Assembly: GCA_020831885.1 (NCBI GenBank)
Contig: JAFIFU010000037.1
Location: forward strand, 1-34,782
Length of the DNA: 34,782 nt
Source: Ectothiorhodospiraceae bacterium
Lineage (GTDB): Bacteria > Pseudomonadota > Gammaproteobacteria > Nitrococcales > Aquisalimonadaceae
Direction: 5' to 3'
Part shown: piece by piece, positions 1-6,849 of the stretch
Numbering within the stretch: position 1 is the stretch's first letter
Layout of the letters: each line of letters opens with the position of its first letter
Translations under genes and position numbers: made by a program
Notes under the pieces: model-generated
Seen by the model: the letters and a program-made list of their open reading frames with translations, nothing else
What the model was told of the DNA's origin: nothing
Databases searched by the model: none

Positions 1-4
1 TGAG

Positions 5-52
5 GTCGATTCCCCCGTATCAGGCCGGCGAGAGGCCTTATTCAGAATCGAC
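5..52. repeat. Nested inverted repeat
   Basis: Outer arms GTCGATTC (5-12) and GAATCGAC (45-52) are perfect 8-bp reverse complements. Inside them AGGCC (22-26) and GGCCT (34-38) form a second stem with a 7-nt loop. The two stems could coexist as one extended hairpin or cruciform. There is no adjacent gene in the window to say whether it is a terminator, an operator or a recombination site. Confidence 0.5.
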
Positions 53-88
53 TATGAAAATAATGGCGGCAGTCTGGATGCCCACCAA

Positions 89-138
89 TCGCCTTCACAC
101 AGGCTGGGTCGCTGGTTCAATCCCAGCCGCGTCCACCA
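89..138 (+). pseudogene. tRNA-Val(CAC)-like 3' half, degraded
   Basis: Seen: a perfect T arm (stem GCTGG 111-115, loop TTCAATC 116-122, stem CCAGC 123-127), then a 7-nt acceptor strand CGCGTCC (128-134), A135 and an encoded CCA (136-138). Upstream are a variable-loop-like GGGTC (106-110) and an anticodon-loop-like TTCACAC (94-100) with CAC at 96-98. This matches the layout of bacterial tRNA-Val(CAC) as remembered. The anticodon stem no longer pairs and no 5' acceptor strand GGACGCG is visible, so the gene is not intact. It could be a decayed tRNA or the duplicated tRNA 3' end left by a site-specific integrase (att site). Confidence 0.5.
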
Positions 139-304
139 GATAACTCAAGGACTTGAAGCATCGCTGCAGGCCCCTTTTCGTTTGGAACGCGATTTGGGAG
201 CCGCCTGGGTCGCTAATCCCCCGCTTCTGGGTGATTTTAAATGCGGAGATCAGATCGGAGCCCCTGGACTGCAGGAATGAGCAGACCTTGCTGGTTGCGG
301 GATT

Positions 305-327
305 GGCACCGCCTGGTGGGCGGCGCC
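305..327 (-). terminator. Hairpin downstream of the SDR gene
   Basis: GGCACCGCC (305-313) and GGCGGCGCC (319-327) form a 9-bp stem with one mismatch around a 5-nt loop. It lies 16 bp past the stop of the leftward SDR gene. No T tract follows in the direction of transcription, so it is at best a weak or Rho-assisted terminator. Confidence 0.3.
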
Positions 328-343
328 GACAATCACGACACGA

Positions 344-1168
344 TCAGATGGTCAAACCGCCGCCGACGATGACGGTTTGCCCCGAGATGTAATCGGACTC
401 GGGAGTGCAGAAGAGATACACACCGTTCGCGGCTTCTTCGGGCGTGCCGGGGCGGCCGACCGGAATCATCATGGCCATCCCCTTCGCCATCTTTGACGGG
501 ATGCCGACCGGAATGGCATTGCCGTTCACGTCGATCTGTTTTTTCTCGTCAGTGGCTTCGGTCAGACGCGTCTCGATATAGCCGAAAGCCACACAATTGA
601 CGTTGACCTTCATCCGGCCCCATTCCTTGGCCAGGGTCTTGGTCAGACCCAGGACACCGGACTTGGCGCTGGAGTAGTTGACCTGCCCGGCGTTGCCGCC
701 AGTGCCCGCCACCGAGGAGATGTTGACCACCTTGCGGAACACCTCCCGCCCCTCGGCAGCCTCGGCTTCGGCGGCTTCTCTGATGAAGCCGGATGCCGCG
801 CGCAGAATGCGGAAAGGCGCTTTCAGATGAACGTCGACCATGGCATCGAACTGCTCATCGGACATCTTTCCGATAAAGCTGTCCCAGGTATATCCGGCGT
901 TGTTGACGATAATGTCAACGCCGCCAAAGGTTTCGATGCCGGTGTTGATGAAGCGCTCTGCAAAATCGGCTTCGGTGACACTGCCGGCCACGGCTACGGC
1001 TTGGCCGCCAGCCTGCTGGATCTCTTCCACCACCTCATTGGCTGGCGCCTCGTCCATGTCGTTGACGACGACCGCCGCGCCTTCGGATGCCAGTTTCAGC
1101 GCCACTGCACGCCCTATGCCGCGGCCCGAACCGGTCACATAAGCAGTTTTTCCGTCAAGTTTCTTCAT
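344..1168 (-). CDS. SDR-family 3-hydroxyacyl-CoA/3-oxoacyl dehydrogenase
   Basis: A 274-residue short-chain dehydrogenase/reductase. Visible motifs are the Rossmann cofactor loop TGSGRGIG (12-19), NNAG (89-92) and the catalytic Ser about 152, Tyr165 and Lys169 (YSSAKSG). An Asp at about 37 after the second beta strand suggests NAD rather than NADP. An insertion rich in Glu and Ala (about 131-141) precedes the Ser strand. The ATG at 1168 is chosen because AAAGGA lies 7 bases upstream; an in-frame extension upstream overlaps the acyl-CoA dehydrogenase gene and is spurious. It is last in a four-gene operon, 31 bp after the acyl-CoA dehydrogenase. With a MaoC hydratase beside it, the likely reaction is oxidation of (3R)-hydroxyacyl-CoA in beta-oxidation. 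A FabG-type reductase role cannot be excluded. Confidence 0.85.
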   Translation of the reverse strand: MKKLDGKTAYVTGSGRGIGRAVALKLASEGAAVVVNDMDEAPANEVVEEIQQAGGQAVAVAGSVTEADFAERFINTGIETFGGVDIIVNNAGYTWDSFIGKMSDEQFDAMVDVHLKAPFRILRAASGFIREAAEAEAAEGREVFRKVVNISSVAGTGGNAGQVNYSSAKSGVLGLTKTLAKEWGRMKVNVNCVAFGYIETRLTEATDEKKQIDVNGNAIPVGIPSKMAKGMAMMIPVGRPGTPEEAANGVYLFCTPESDYISGQTVIVGGGLTI

Positions 1169-1199
1169 TTCATCAGTCCTTTCTATCTGTTGCAGTCTT

Positions 1200-2360
1200 T
1201 CAGTCAATATCAATCGAGCGCGCAACGATCTCACGCATGATTTCGCTCGTACCCCCGTAGATGCGTTGCACGCGGGCATCGGCATAAAGCTGGCTGATGG
1301 GATACTCCTCCATGTAGCCGTAGCCACCGAACATCTGCAGACAGGTGTCAATGGCGCGGCACTGAAATTCAGTAGCCCACATCTTGGCCATTGCGGCACG
1401 TTCCGCGGTCAGGGCGCCTTTTTCCAACTCGCGCGATAGACGGTCCAGGAATGCGCCAAGCATCTCGATTTCGGTCTTGATCTCGGCCAGCTTGAAACGT
1501 GTGTTCTGGAAGTCCATGACACGATTTCCAAAAACCTTGCGTTCGCGCACATGCTCGACTGTCATTGCAAACGCCGTGCGCACCATGCCCAGCGCGATGT
1601 AGCCGAGCATGAGGCGCTCCCAGGGCAATTGGACCATCAACTGCACGAACCCCCGGCCTTCGTGGCCGCCGAGCACATTCGCAACCGGCACCCGCACGTC
1701 CCCAAAAAACAGCTCTGAGGTGTCCTGCGCCTTCAGGCCTAATTTCTTAAGGTTGCGCCCGCGGCGGAAGCCTTCGGCTCCTTCGGTCTCGAGAACCAGA
1801 AGCGAAATCCCCTTTGATCCTGCTTCCGGATCAGTGCGCGCCACAACGACGATCAGGTCCGCATTCTGGCCGTTGGTGATGAAGGTTTTTGAACCATTGA
1901 GCACGAAATGGTCGTCATCACGCTTAGCCGTGGTGCGAATCGATTGCAGGTCCGACCCGGTGCCGGGTTCGGTCATCGCAATCGCGCCAACAAGATCACC
2001 TGAAATCATGCGCGGCAGCCACCGCGCCTTCTGGTCATCCGTTGCCAGTTCCACAACGTAATGCATCACGATGTTGTGGACGCTGAAGCCGAAACCCATG
2101 TCGTGGATGCGGGCCTGTTCCAGCATCGTGACCAGGTCGAATGTGCGTGACAGACCCTGCCCGCCGTATTCTTCGGGTGCCGAGGCGCCGAGGATCCCCA
2201 TTTCGCCGGCCTTGCGCCAGAATCCGAGATCGACGACTCCCGCCTCTTCGTACTTGGCACGCTGGGGCTGATATTCTTCTTCGAAGAACCGCCGCACGCT
2301 GTTGGCATAGGCGTGGTGATCTTCGGTCATCCAGTCATGATCGAGGTGCGGATCGCTCAT
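1200..2360 (-). CDS. Acyl-CoA dehydrogenase (long-chain/branched type)
   Basis: A 386-residue FAD-dependent acyl-CoA dehydrogenase, full length for the family, catalysing alpha-beta desaturation of an acyl-CoA. The FAD/substrate signature AMTEPGTGSD (128-137) and the C-terminal YGGTSEIM are present. The position of the MCAD-type catalytic Glu is Gly, while a Glu lies in QLPWERL (E248), as in long-chain and isovaleryl-CoA dehydrogenases. The start at 2360 overlaps the stop of the upstream MaoC gene by 4 bases (ATGA), which implies translational coupling. The upstream in-frame extension runs into the MaoC gene and is rejected. Electrons would pass to ETF, which is not encoded in this window. 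Confidence 0.9.
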   Translation of the reverse strand: MSDPHLDHDWMTEDHHAYANSVRRFFEEEYQPQRAKYEEAGVVDLGFWRKAGEMGILGASAPEEYGGQGLSRTFDLVTMLEQARIHDMGFGFSVHNIVMHYVVELATDDQKARWLPRMISGDLVGAIAMTEPGTGSDLQSIRTTAKRDDDHFVLNGSKTFITNGQNADLIVVVARTDPEAGSKGISLLVLETEGAEGFRRGRNLKKLGLKAQDTSELFFGDVRVPVANVLGGHEGRGFVQLMVQLPWERLMLGYIALGMVRTAFAMTVEHVRERKVFGNRVMDFQNTRFKLAEIKTEIEMLGAFLDRLSRELEKGALTAERAAMAKMWATEFQCRAIDTCLQMFGGYGYMEEYPISQLYADARVQRIYGGTSEIMREIVARSIDID

Positions 2361-2794
2361 GCGGCTTTCTCCGCTTTCACGACGGCCTCGCCGGCAAGCG
2401 TTTTTGCGGTCTGGCCTTCGGTATCGGTGATCTCGGCAAGCAGCGCGATGCGCAGATGCGGCACACCGTCCTGTTCGAAGCGCTCGATCACCTCGCCGCC
2501 GCAAACAAGCGTCGCATTCACCGGCGTAATTGCCAGGAAACGACTGGACAGGCTCACGATGCGTTCGATCCCGGCCCAGTCGGAGACCACGCGCGCAAGC
2601 ACGCCCATGGATAACATGCCATGCGCGAAAACGTCTGGCATGCCGGCCTTTTTGGCGAAATCGCTGTCGATATGAATGGGGTTATGATCGCCCGACGCCC
2701 CCGCGTAAAGCGCAAGCCGCGTGCGGCTGATGCGCCCGTAGTCAACGGTCGGCAGAACATCGCCCGGCTGGGCAGCATGGATGGATGCTGACAT
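2357..2794 (-). CDS. MaoC-like enoyl-CoA hydratase subunit
   Basis: A 145-residue single hotdog-fold protein of the MaoC dehydratase family. The hydratase-2 motif is intact: YAGASGDHNPIHID (30-43), with the Asp36/His41 dyad that activates water. It lies 11 bp after a second MaoC-type gene and overlaps the acyl-CoA dehydrogenase start by 4 bp. Two adjacent half-size MaoC proteins usually form a heterodimer, as in ChsH1-ChsH2 or HadAB, so this is probably the catalytic partner. Expected product is (3R)-hydroxyacyl-CoA, which suits the downstream SDR. Specificity cannot be read from sequence. Confidence 0.85.
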   Translation of the reverse strand: MSASIHAAQPGDVLPTVDYGRISRTRLALYAGASGDHNPIHIDSDFAKKAGMPDVFAHGMLSMGVLARVVSDWAGIERIVSLSSRFLAITPVNATLVCGGEVIERFEQDGVPHLRIALLAEITDTEGQTAKTLAGEAVVKAEKAA

Positions 2795-2805
2795 GGAATT
2801 CTCCT

Positions 2806-3297
2806 TCAGATAAGGCGGTGAACAAGGCTGCGCGTGATCACAGTCACCAGACCGCGCTGTTCATGGTGAATCTCCGCGCGCAAATGCGCGAGTTCGAGAG
2901 CGCCACCCTTCTTGTCTTCGAAGTCAACGATTTCAGTTGTGACGGTCAGGCGGTCGCCGGCGAAGATCAGACCATGGTAGTCATAGCGTTCCTCGCCGTG
3001 CAGCAGGCGGGCAAGATTGCAGCCGATCAGCGTAAGGATCGAGGGCTTACCGGCACGTTCCGCGGCGCGACCGGTTTCGGTATCCACAACCATGGCAAAT
3101 GTGGGCGGCGCGACGATACCCGGAAAACCGGCCGCACGCGCCGCGTCGGCATCATGGTGGATCGGGTTCATCTCGCCGATCATTTCGCAGAAGAAGGAAA
3201 TACGTCCGGCTTCGACGTCGAACGCTATCGGGTCCGTCTTCATTCCCTTGGTTTCGCGCTTGAAGAACCCTTGCGCGATCTTCGAGGTCTGGCCCAT
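2806..3297 (-). CDS. MaoC-like hydratase partner (FAS1-like N-terminal type)
   Basis: A 163-residue hotdog protein resembling the FAS1-like/MaoC N-terminal dehydratase domain. The hydratase motif is IGEMNPIHHD (40-49): His47 is kept but the usual Asp is Glu42. This fits a structural or substrate-binding half of a heterodimeric hydratase, although activity with Glu is possible. The ATG at 3297 is preferred because GGGAG lies 8 bases upstream; an in-frame GTG at 3306 would add three residues. It is the first gene of the operon ending at 344. DNA upstream is AT-rich with no confident promoter. Confidence 0.75.
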   Translation of the reverse strand: MGQTSKIAQGFFKRETKGMKTDPIAFDVEAGRISFFCEMIGEMNPIHHDADAARAAGFPGIVAPPTFAMVVDTETGRAAERAGKPSILTLIGCNLARLLHGEERYDYHGLIFAGDRLTVTTEIVDFEDKKGGALELAHLRAEIHHEQRGLVTVITRSLVHRLI

Positions 3298-3491
3298 TGA
3301 CAACACTCCCGTTAAAAAAATCTGAGAACTTGGGCAGTCGTTTCAGTTCAAGTGGCACTGATGCGCCCAACCAATTAAAACCCCACCCCAGTTATATGAA
3401 TCAGTTTCCGTGAAGATCTTAAATAGGTAATCTGGCCATCAACAATAATCTGGCACACCCACTAACCTGACAAAAGAACAAACAAACTCAC
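3298..3491. other. AT-rich intergenic region with short direct repeats
   Basis: No gene. It is much more AT-rich than the operon to its left and must hold the promoter for 3297-344 unless transcription continues from the ligase gene. A 9-bp direct repeat TAATCTGGC occurs at 3428-3436 and 3446-3454 (18-bp period, about two helical turns), which could be a regulator site. No clear -35/-10 pair was found. Confidence 0.35.
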
Positions 3492-5057
3492 CTAGTTTAT
3501 TGCTCGCTCCCGATCCTTCCAGTACGCTTCCCGCAGCTCCACTTTTCTCAACTTTCCAGCTCCTGTTACGGGAAAAGGCTCCTGACGGAACTCTACACTT
3601 CGCGGCGCCTTATAAGCCGCAATGTGAGCACGACAATGCTCTATAATTTCTTCCTCAGTCGCCTCTTCTCCATCCTTAAGTCGAACGATGGCATGAACAG
3701 ACTCTCCCCACTGCTCACTTGGTATAGCAATGACAACGGATTGAAGGACCGCAGGATGCATTGATATCACATTTTCCACTTCAACGGAGAACACGTTTTC
3801 TCCACCGGTGATAATCATATCTTTCGCTCGATCGACAAGATAGATAAAACCATCCTCATCCATATAACCAACATCACCGGTCAGGATCCATCCACCTATC
3901 ATTACCGCCCTGGTCTCATCAGGCTTCTTCCAATACCCCATCATTGTGTTGGGACCTTTAACCGCGATTTCCCCAACGAATCCCCTTTCAACTTCCTCAC
4001 CGTTAGCGTCTCGAACCTCAACATTCACGCAGTATCCCGGGCGCCCGGCCGATCTAATCTTCCCGGTTCCCGTTCCGTCCAGTACGTGATATTTGGAAGA
4101 AAGAATGCTGCAAAGTGGCCCCAACTCAGATTGTCCGTAGGCCTGGACGAAACCCACATGAGGAAGCGACTCTATGGCCTCCCTGAGCGTACCTATAGGC
4201 ATTGGAGAAGCACCATATACAATGGTCCTAAGAGAGCTCATATCAGCTGTCGAAAGCGTTGTGTCCGTAAGCAACATGCTGATCATTGTTGGTACCAGTA
4301 ACGTGTGGGTAACCTTGTGCTCTTCAGTGGCGCGGATAACAGAGGAAGGCTCGAAGAACGGAACGAACACGTGCGTCATGCCACCGATCGTTGCTGATTG
4401 GGAGAATGCCGCATCGGCCAAATGAAACATCGGTGCAGCGTGTAGGTACCTGCCGTCTTCATCCGTCAACCGTACATCGGCCATTACGGAAATTGCGCTG
4501 GTCCACAGGTTGCGGTGCGATAGCATTACTCCCTTAGGGAAGCCGGTAGTTCCGCCTTTATAGAATATTCCCACAAGACTATCGTAACCCTGTTCGGCCG
4601 GCGGACACGCCGTGCCCTCCTTGATCAACTGCTCGAAGCTAACCATACCCTTGGGCGTCTCTTTTTCACCCATGTACACAGCAAGGTGAATCTTTCCAGC
4701 CTCACGCAGAAGCTCCTGTCCCATCTCCAGAAACGCATCATCGACAAATAATACGCTACATTCGGAATCCTCAAGAGCGTAAACATTTTCCCTGAATGAC
4801 CATCGGATATTTAAAGGAACAAGCACCCCTCCCATCCATGGAACCGCATAGAAATATTCCATATAACGAGCTGAGTTCAGCGCTAGTATCGCGACATGAT
4901 CACCTGCATTTACGTTATGTGCAATTAAACCACTGGCAAGCTTCTCCACTCGCGCCTGCGTTTCGGCCCAAGTACTCTCCCGACCAGAACAGACAGTCGC
5001 GATGTTATTGCTCAGAATTTTTGCATTGCGTTGAATAGCGTTATAGATGTACACCAC
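3492..5057 (-). CDS. AMP-forming acyl-CoA ligase (FadD/FadD3-like)
   Basis: A 521-residue member of the adenylate-forming superfamily, which activates a carboxylic acid to an acyl-CoA via an acyl-adenylate. The P-loop is YKGGTTGFPKG (166-176), with Gly where Ser is commonest; the YGQSE motif, the hinge region GDVGYMDEDG and the catalytic Lys of GAGKLRK (about 502) are present. Translation starts at one of two consecutive GTG codons (5057 or 5054) behind AGGAG. Codon use is AT-richer than in the flanking operons and similar to the next two genes to the right, suggesting shared, possibly foreign, origin. The substrate is unknown; neighbours point to a branched or cyclic acid. Confidence 0.9.
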   Translation of the reverse strand: MVYIYNAIQRNAKILSNNIATVCSGRESTWAETQARVEKLASGLIAHNVNAGDHVAILALNSARYMEYFYAVPWMGGVLVPLNIRWSFRENVYALEDSECSVLFVDDAFLEMGQELLREAGKIHLAVYMGEKETPKGMVSFEQLIKEGTACPPAEQGYDSLVGIFYKGGTTGFPKGVMLSHRNLWTSAISVMADVRLTDEDGRYLHAAPMFHLADAAFSQSATIGGMTHVFVPFFEPSSVIRATEEHKVTHTLLVPTMISMLLTDTTLSTADMSSLRTIVYGASPMPIGTLREAIESLPHVGFVQAYGQSELGPLCSILSSKYHVLDGTGTGKIRSAGRPGYCVNVEVRDANGEEVERGFVGEIAVKGPNTMMGYWKKPDETRAVMIGGWILTGDVGYMDEDGFIYLVDRAKDMIITGGENVFSVEVENVISMHPAVLQSVVIAIPSEQWGESVHAIVRLKDGEEATEEEIIEHCRAHIAAYKAPRSVEFRQEPFPVTGAGKLRKVELREAYWKDRERAIN

Positions 5058-5219
5058 TCGCTCTCCTTTCTTGAACGCCTTGACGGTTTTTATTCATTGA
5101 ACACAAAAAACGAAAAAATGAAATACAGAATAAAAAATGCATCGTAACCATCCCAAGAAGAAATCCGTTTTACGATCCAAGACAACCATGAGCGTCAAGT
5201 GCAGTGCTATATTAAAGGT

Positions 5220-5291
5220 TTAAATCTTGGGCTTCATGGGCCAAACCATAGCCGCAAACCCGCCGCGAATGGCTTCCATTACCACGGACAT
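5220..5291 (-). other. Possible 23-aa small ORF or gene remnant
   Basis: A 23-residue minus-strand frame, ATG at 5291 and TAA at 5220-5222, with a plausible AAAGAG four bases upstream. The peptide contains AIRGGFAAMVWPMKPK. Its base composition is more GC-rich and more coding-like than the DNA around it. I do not recognise the peptide. It may be the surviving C-terminus of a lost gene, a real microprotein, or chance. Confidence 0.2.
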
Positions 5292-5391
5292 GATCTCTTT
5301 CGCCTTTTATATTTTTCTGCGGTTCCGATTGCAAGGAACTCCTGATTCATGAGGATCATCTAATGCAATCAACAAAAATCACTAGGAAAGT

Positions 5392-5433
5392 TCCCGGTCA
5401 CGAACCTGCCTATTATCCAGTGAGTGACCGGGA
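5392..5433 (-). terminator. Inverted repeat, probable terminator of the dctP-like gene
   Basis: TCCCGGTCAC (5392-5401) and GTGACCGGGA (5424-5433) are perfect 10-bp reverse complements around a 22-nt loop, about 40 bp past the stop of the leftward TRAP binding-protein gene. Read leftward, the hairpin is followed by ACTTTCC and then a T-rich stretch. The long loop also leaves an operator role possible. Confidence 0.5.
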
Positions 5434-5471
5434 TGTTTGCGCGCTAGTTTAAAGAGTCTTTTCCCGCCCCT

Positions 5472-6626
5472 TCATAGACCGTGTTTAGCCACATCGACTT
5501 TGGAAAATGCTTCATCCCAGTACAGCTGAGCAAGATCCTCCGCATTATCTATACCGGAGACGAGATCAACCCAACGCTCCAAGAGTTCATTGAACTTCTG
5601 CAGCATCTCTTCAGCATGTTCGATATTGTGCCGGGAAGCGTAATAGTCCAGCACGGTCTTCAGGTCTTCCTCAGTAAACTTTCGCGTAGCCTCAATAAGT
5701 TCTTCATCAGCTGAAAGTACTTCGTTACCCCGGGCCCGAACCTCATCGAGCATTTCCTCTCCAATATTCATATAACCAAAAGTCGTCTCAGCACTTAGTA
5801 CAGTCTTTGCACGGAGGAAATCCCGCCTCTGATCTTCAGTCAGGCTCGCCCAAACGTCCCGATTAATGTTGTTGGAGATACCTGAATAAATGCCACCAGG
5901 CACATCCATATTGACGTGGGTCGCTTGTTCTACAAGCCGGATGTTATGGAGCTCGGGAGCGGACTGGATTGTACAGTCAATGACGCCCTGCCCCAGGCCT
6001 TCATATATCTCCCCGTACGTCAGGGAAAGCGACTGCGCTCCGAAGTGGGCGGCCCAGCGCGACCAGTGAGTACCCGCAACCCGCAGCCGTTTTCCTCTCA
6101 CATCCGCCACGGAGGTGATGGGCGTTGTGCACAGCAAGCCGTAGCGTGAACTACCGGCCACTCCGGCAAACACTTGGTTCTGTGCGGCATACTCTGCGTT
6201 GCATTCCGGGCAATGGAGAAATAGAAATTCGTTCTTGGCGCCTATATACGCCATCACTTCCTCCATCTCATCAACACCCTCCAGCAGGTTTAACTGCATG
6301 GAGCTGTCGTTAATGAGGTTTGTATGAGGGTACTCACTCGGAAAATAGGCGGTAAGCACCGGACCTGCATCAGCGAGGCCATCTCGCAGTCCTGCGGACA
6401 TCTCTGCAAAATTTAGTAACGAGAGTGGGAACACCCGTGCTGTGAGTTCCCCGCCTGTGTACTCCCCCAAGGCCTCCGCGAATGCTTCCGCTGCCCGCAC
6501 TGGGTCAGAACCTGGCGCTGATCCCGTTGCGTAATTCAGGGTCCGAGCTGAGGATGCGGTACTCATGAGGGCAACGACACCAATACTGGCCGCAGCAACA
6601 ACAGCGAGTTTTCTTAGCATTTTCAT
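5472..6626 (-). CDS. TRAP transporter substrate-binding protein, DctP family
   Basis: A 384-residue periplasmic binding protein of the DctP/TRAP family. Residues 1-27 form a Sec signal peptide (positive start, hydrophobic core, Ala-rich cleavage region ending SSA). The conserved ligand-anchoring Arg region is LRVAGTHW (about R182), followed by the family pattern YGEIYEGLGQGVID. A CPEC pair (139-142) is unusual and could be a disulphide. The ATG at 6626 has GGAGGAG upstream. No DctQ or DctM membrane gene lies beside it, so it is an orphan: it either uses permeases elsewhere or the 29570-31591 permease, although the latter is of the TAXI type. It sits between two ligase genes, implying capture of the acid those ligases activate. 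Confidence 0.9.
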   Translation of the reverse strand: MKMLRKLAVVAAASIGVVALMSTASSARTLNYATGSAPGSDPVRAAEAFAEALGEYTGGELTARVFPLSLLNFAEMSAGLRDGLADAGPVLTAYFPSEYPHTNLINDSSMQLNLLEGVDEMEEVMAYIGAKNEFLFLHCPECNAEYAAQNQVFAGVAGSSRYGLLCTTPITSVADVRGKRLRVAGTHWSRWAAHFGAQSLSLTYGEIYEGLGQGVIDCTIQSAPELHNIRLVEQATHVNMDVPGGIYSGISNNINRDVWASLTEDQRRDFLRAKTVLSAETTFGYMNIGEEMLDEVRARGNEVLSADEELIEATRKFTEEDLKTVLDYYASRHNIEHAEEMLQKFNELLERWVDLVSGIDNAEDLAQLYWDEAFSKVDVAKHGL

Positions 6627-6681
6627 CTACTTCTCCTCCATACCGTGACTATTGAATCATCGTTCCGGTTTTCAGTACTTT

Positions 6682-6717
6682 TATTTAGGAGCATTTTCCT
6701 GAGTCTCAAATCGAGAC
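6682..6717 (-). promoter_or_regulatory. Putative promoter and operator of the dctP-like gene
   Basis: On the minus strand a -35-like TTGAGA (6704-6709) is separated by 16 bp from a -10-like TAAATA (6682-6687), about 55 bp before the dctP-like ATG. The -35 box lies within an inverted repeat GTCTC-N5-GAGAC (6703-6717). The sequence ATCGAGACAAA (6710-6720) recurs at 6788-6798. A repressor covering the -35 box is the simplest reading. The regulator is unknown. Confidence 0.4.
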
Positions 6718-6849
6718 AAAACCTCCCGAAAATCAAGACTACATTGCCAATAAAAGTTGCCCTCCAACTAGAAGAACACCCTCTAATATCGAGACAAACC
6801 AAGAACAACAAGTGGGAAAATTTTTCTTATTTTAACTGAGCGATCTCAC

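Larger units (their letters stand above)
1..343. other. Left-edge region without a protein gene
   Basis: No convincing protein gene is present. The 79-codon open frame at 153-392 on the plus strand overlaps the end of the SDR gene and looks like chance. The stretch holds a nested dyad (5-52), a tRNA 3' relic (about 89-138) and a hairpin just past the SDR stop (305-327). Together these look like an integration boundary or a decayed intergenic region. Confidence 0.6.
5058..5471. other. AT-rich intergenic region between ligase and dctP-like gene
   Basis: No full gene. The right part carries a strong inverted repeat (5392-5433) suited to ending the leftward dctP-like transcript. The middle holds a more GC-rich 23-codon minus-strand frame (5220-5291), listed separately. 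The left part (about 5090-5215) is AT-rich and presumably contains the ligase promoter; no confident boxes were identified. Confidence 0.5.

Noticed and set aside
153-392. 79-codon plus-strand frame at the left edge
   Set aside because: Overlaps the SDR 3' end, has no ribosome site and no recognisable motif.
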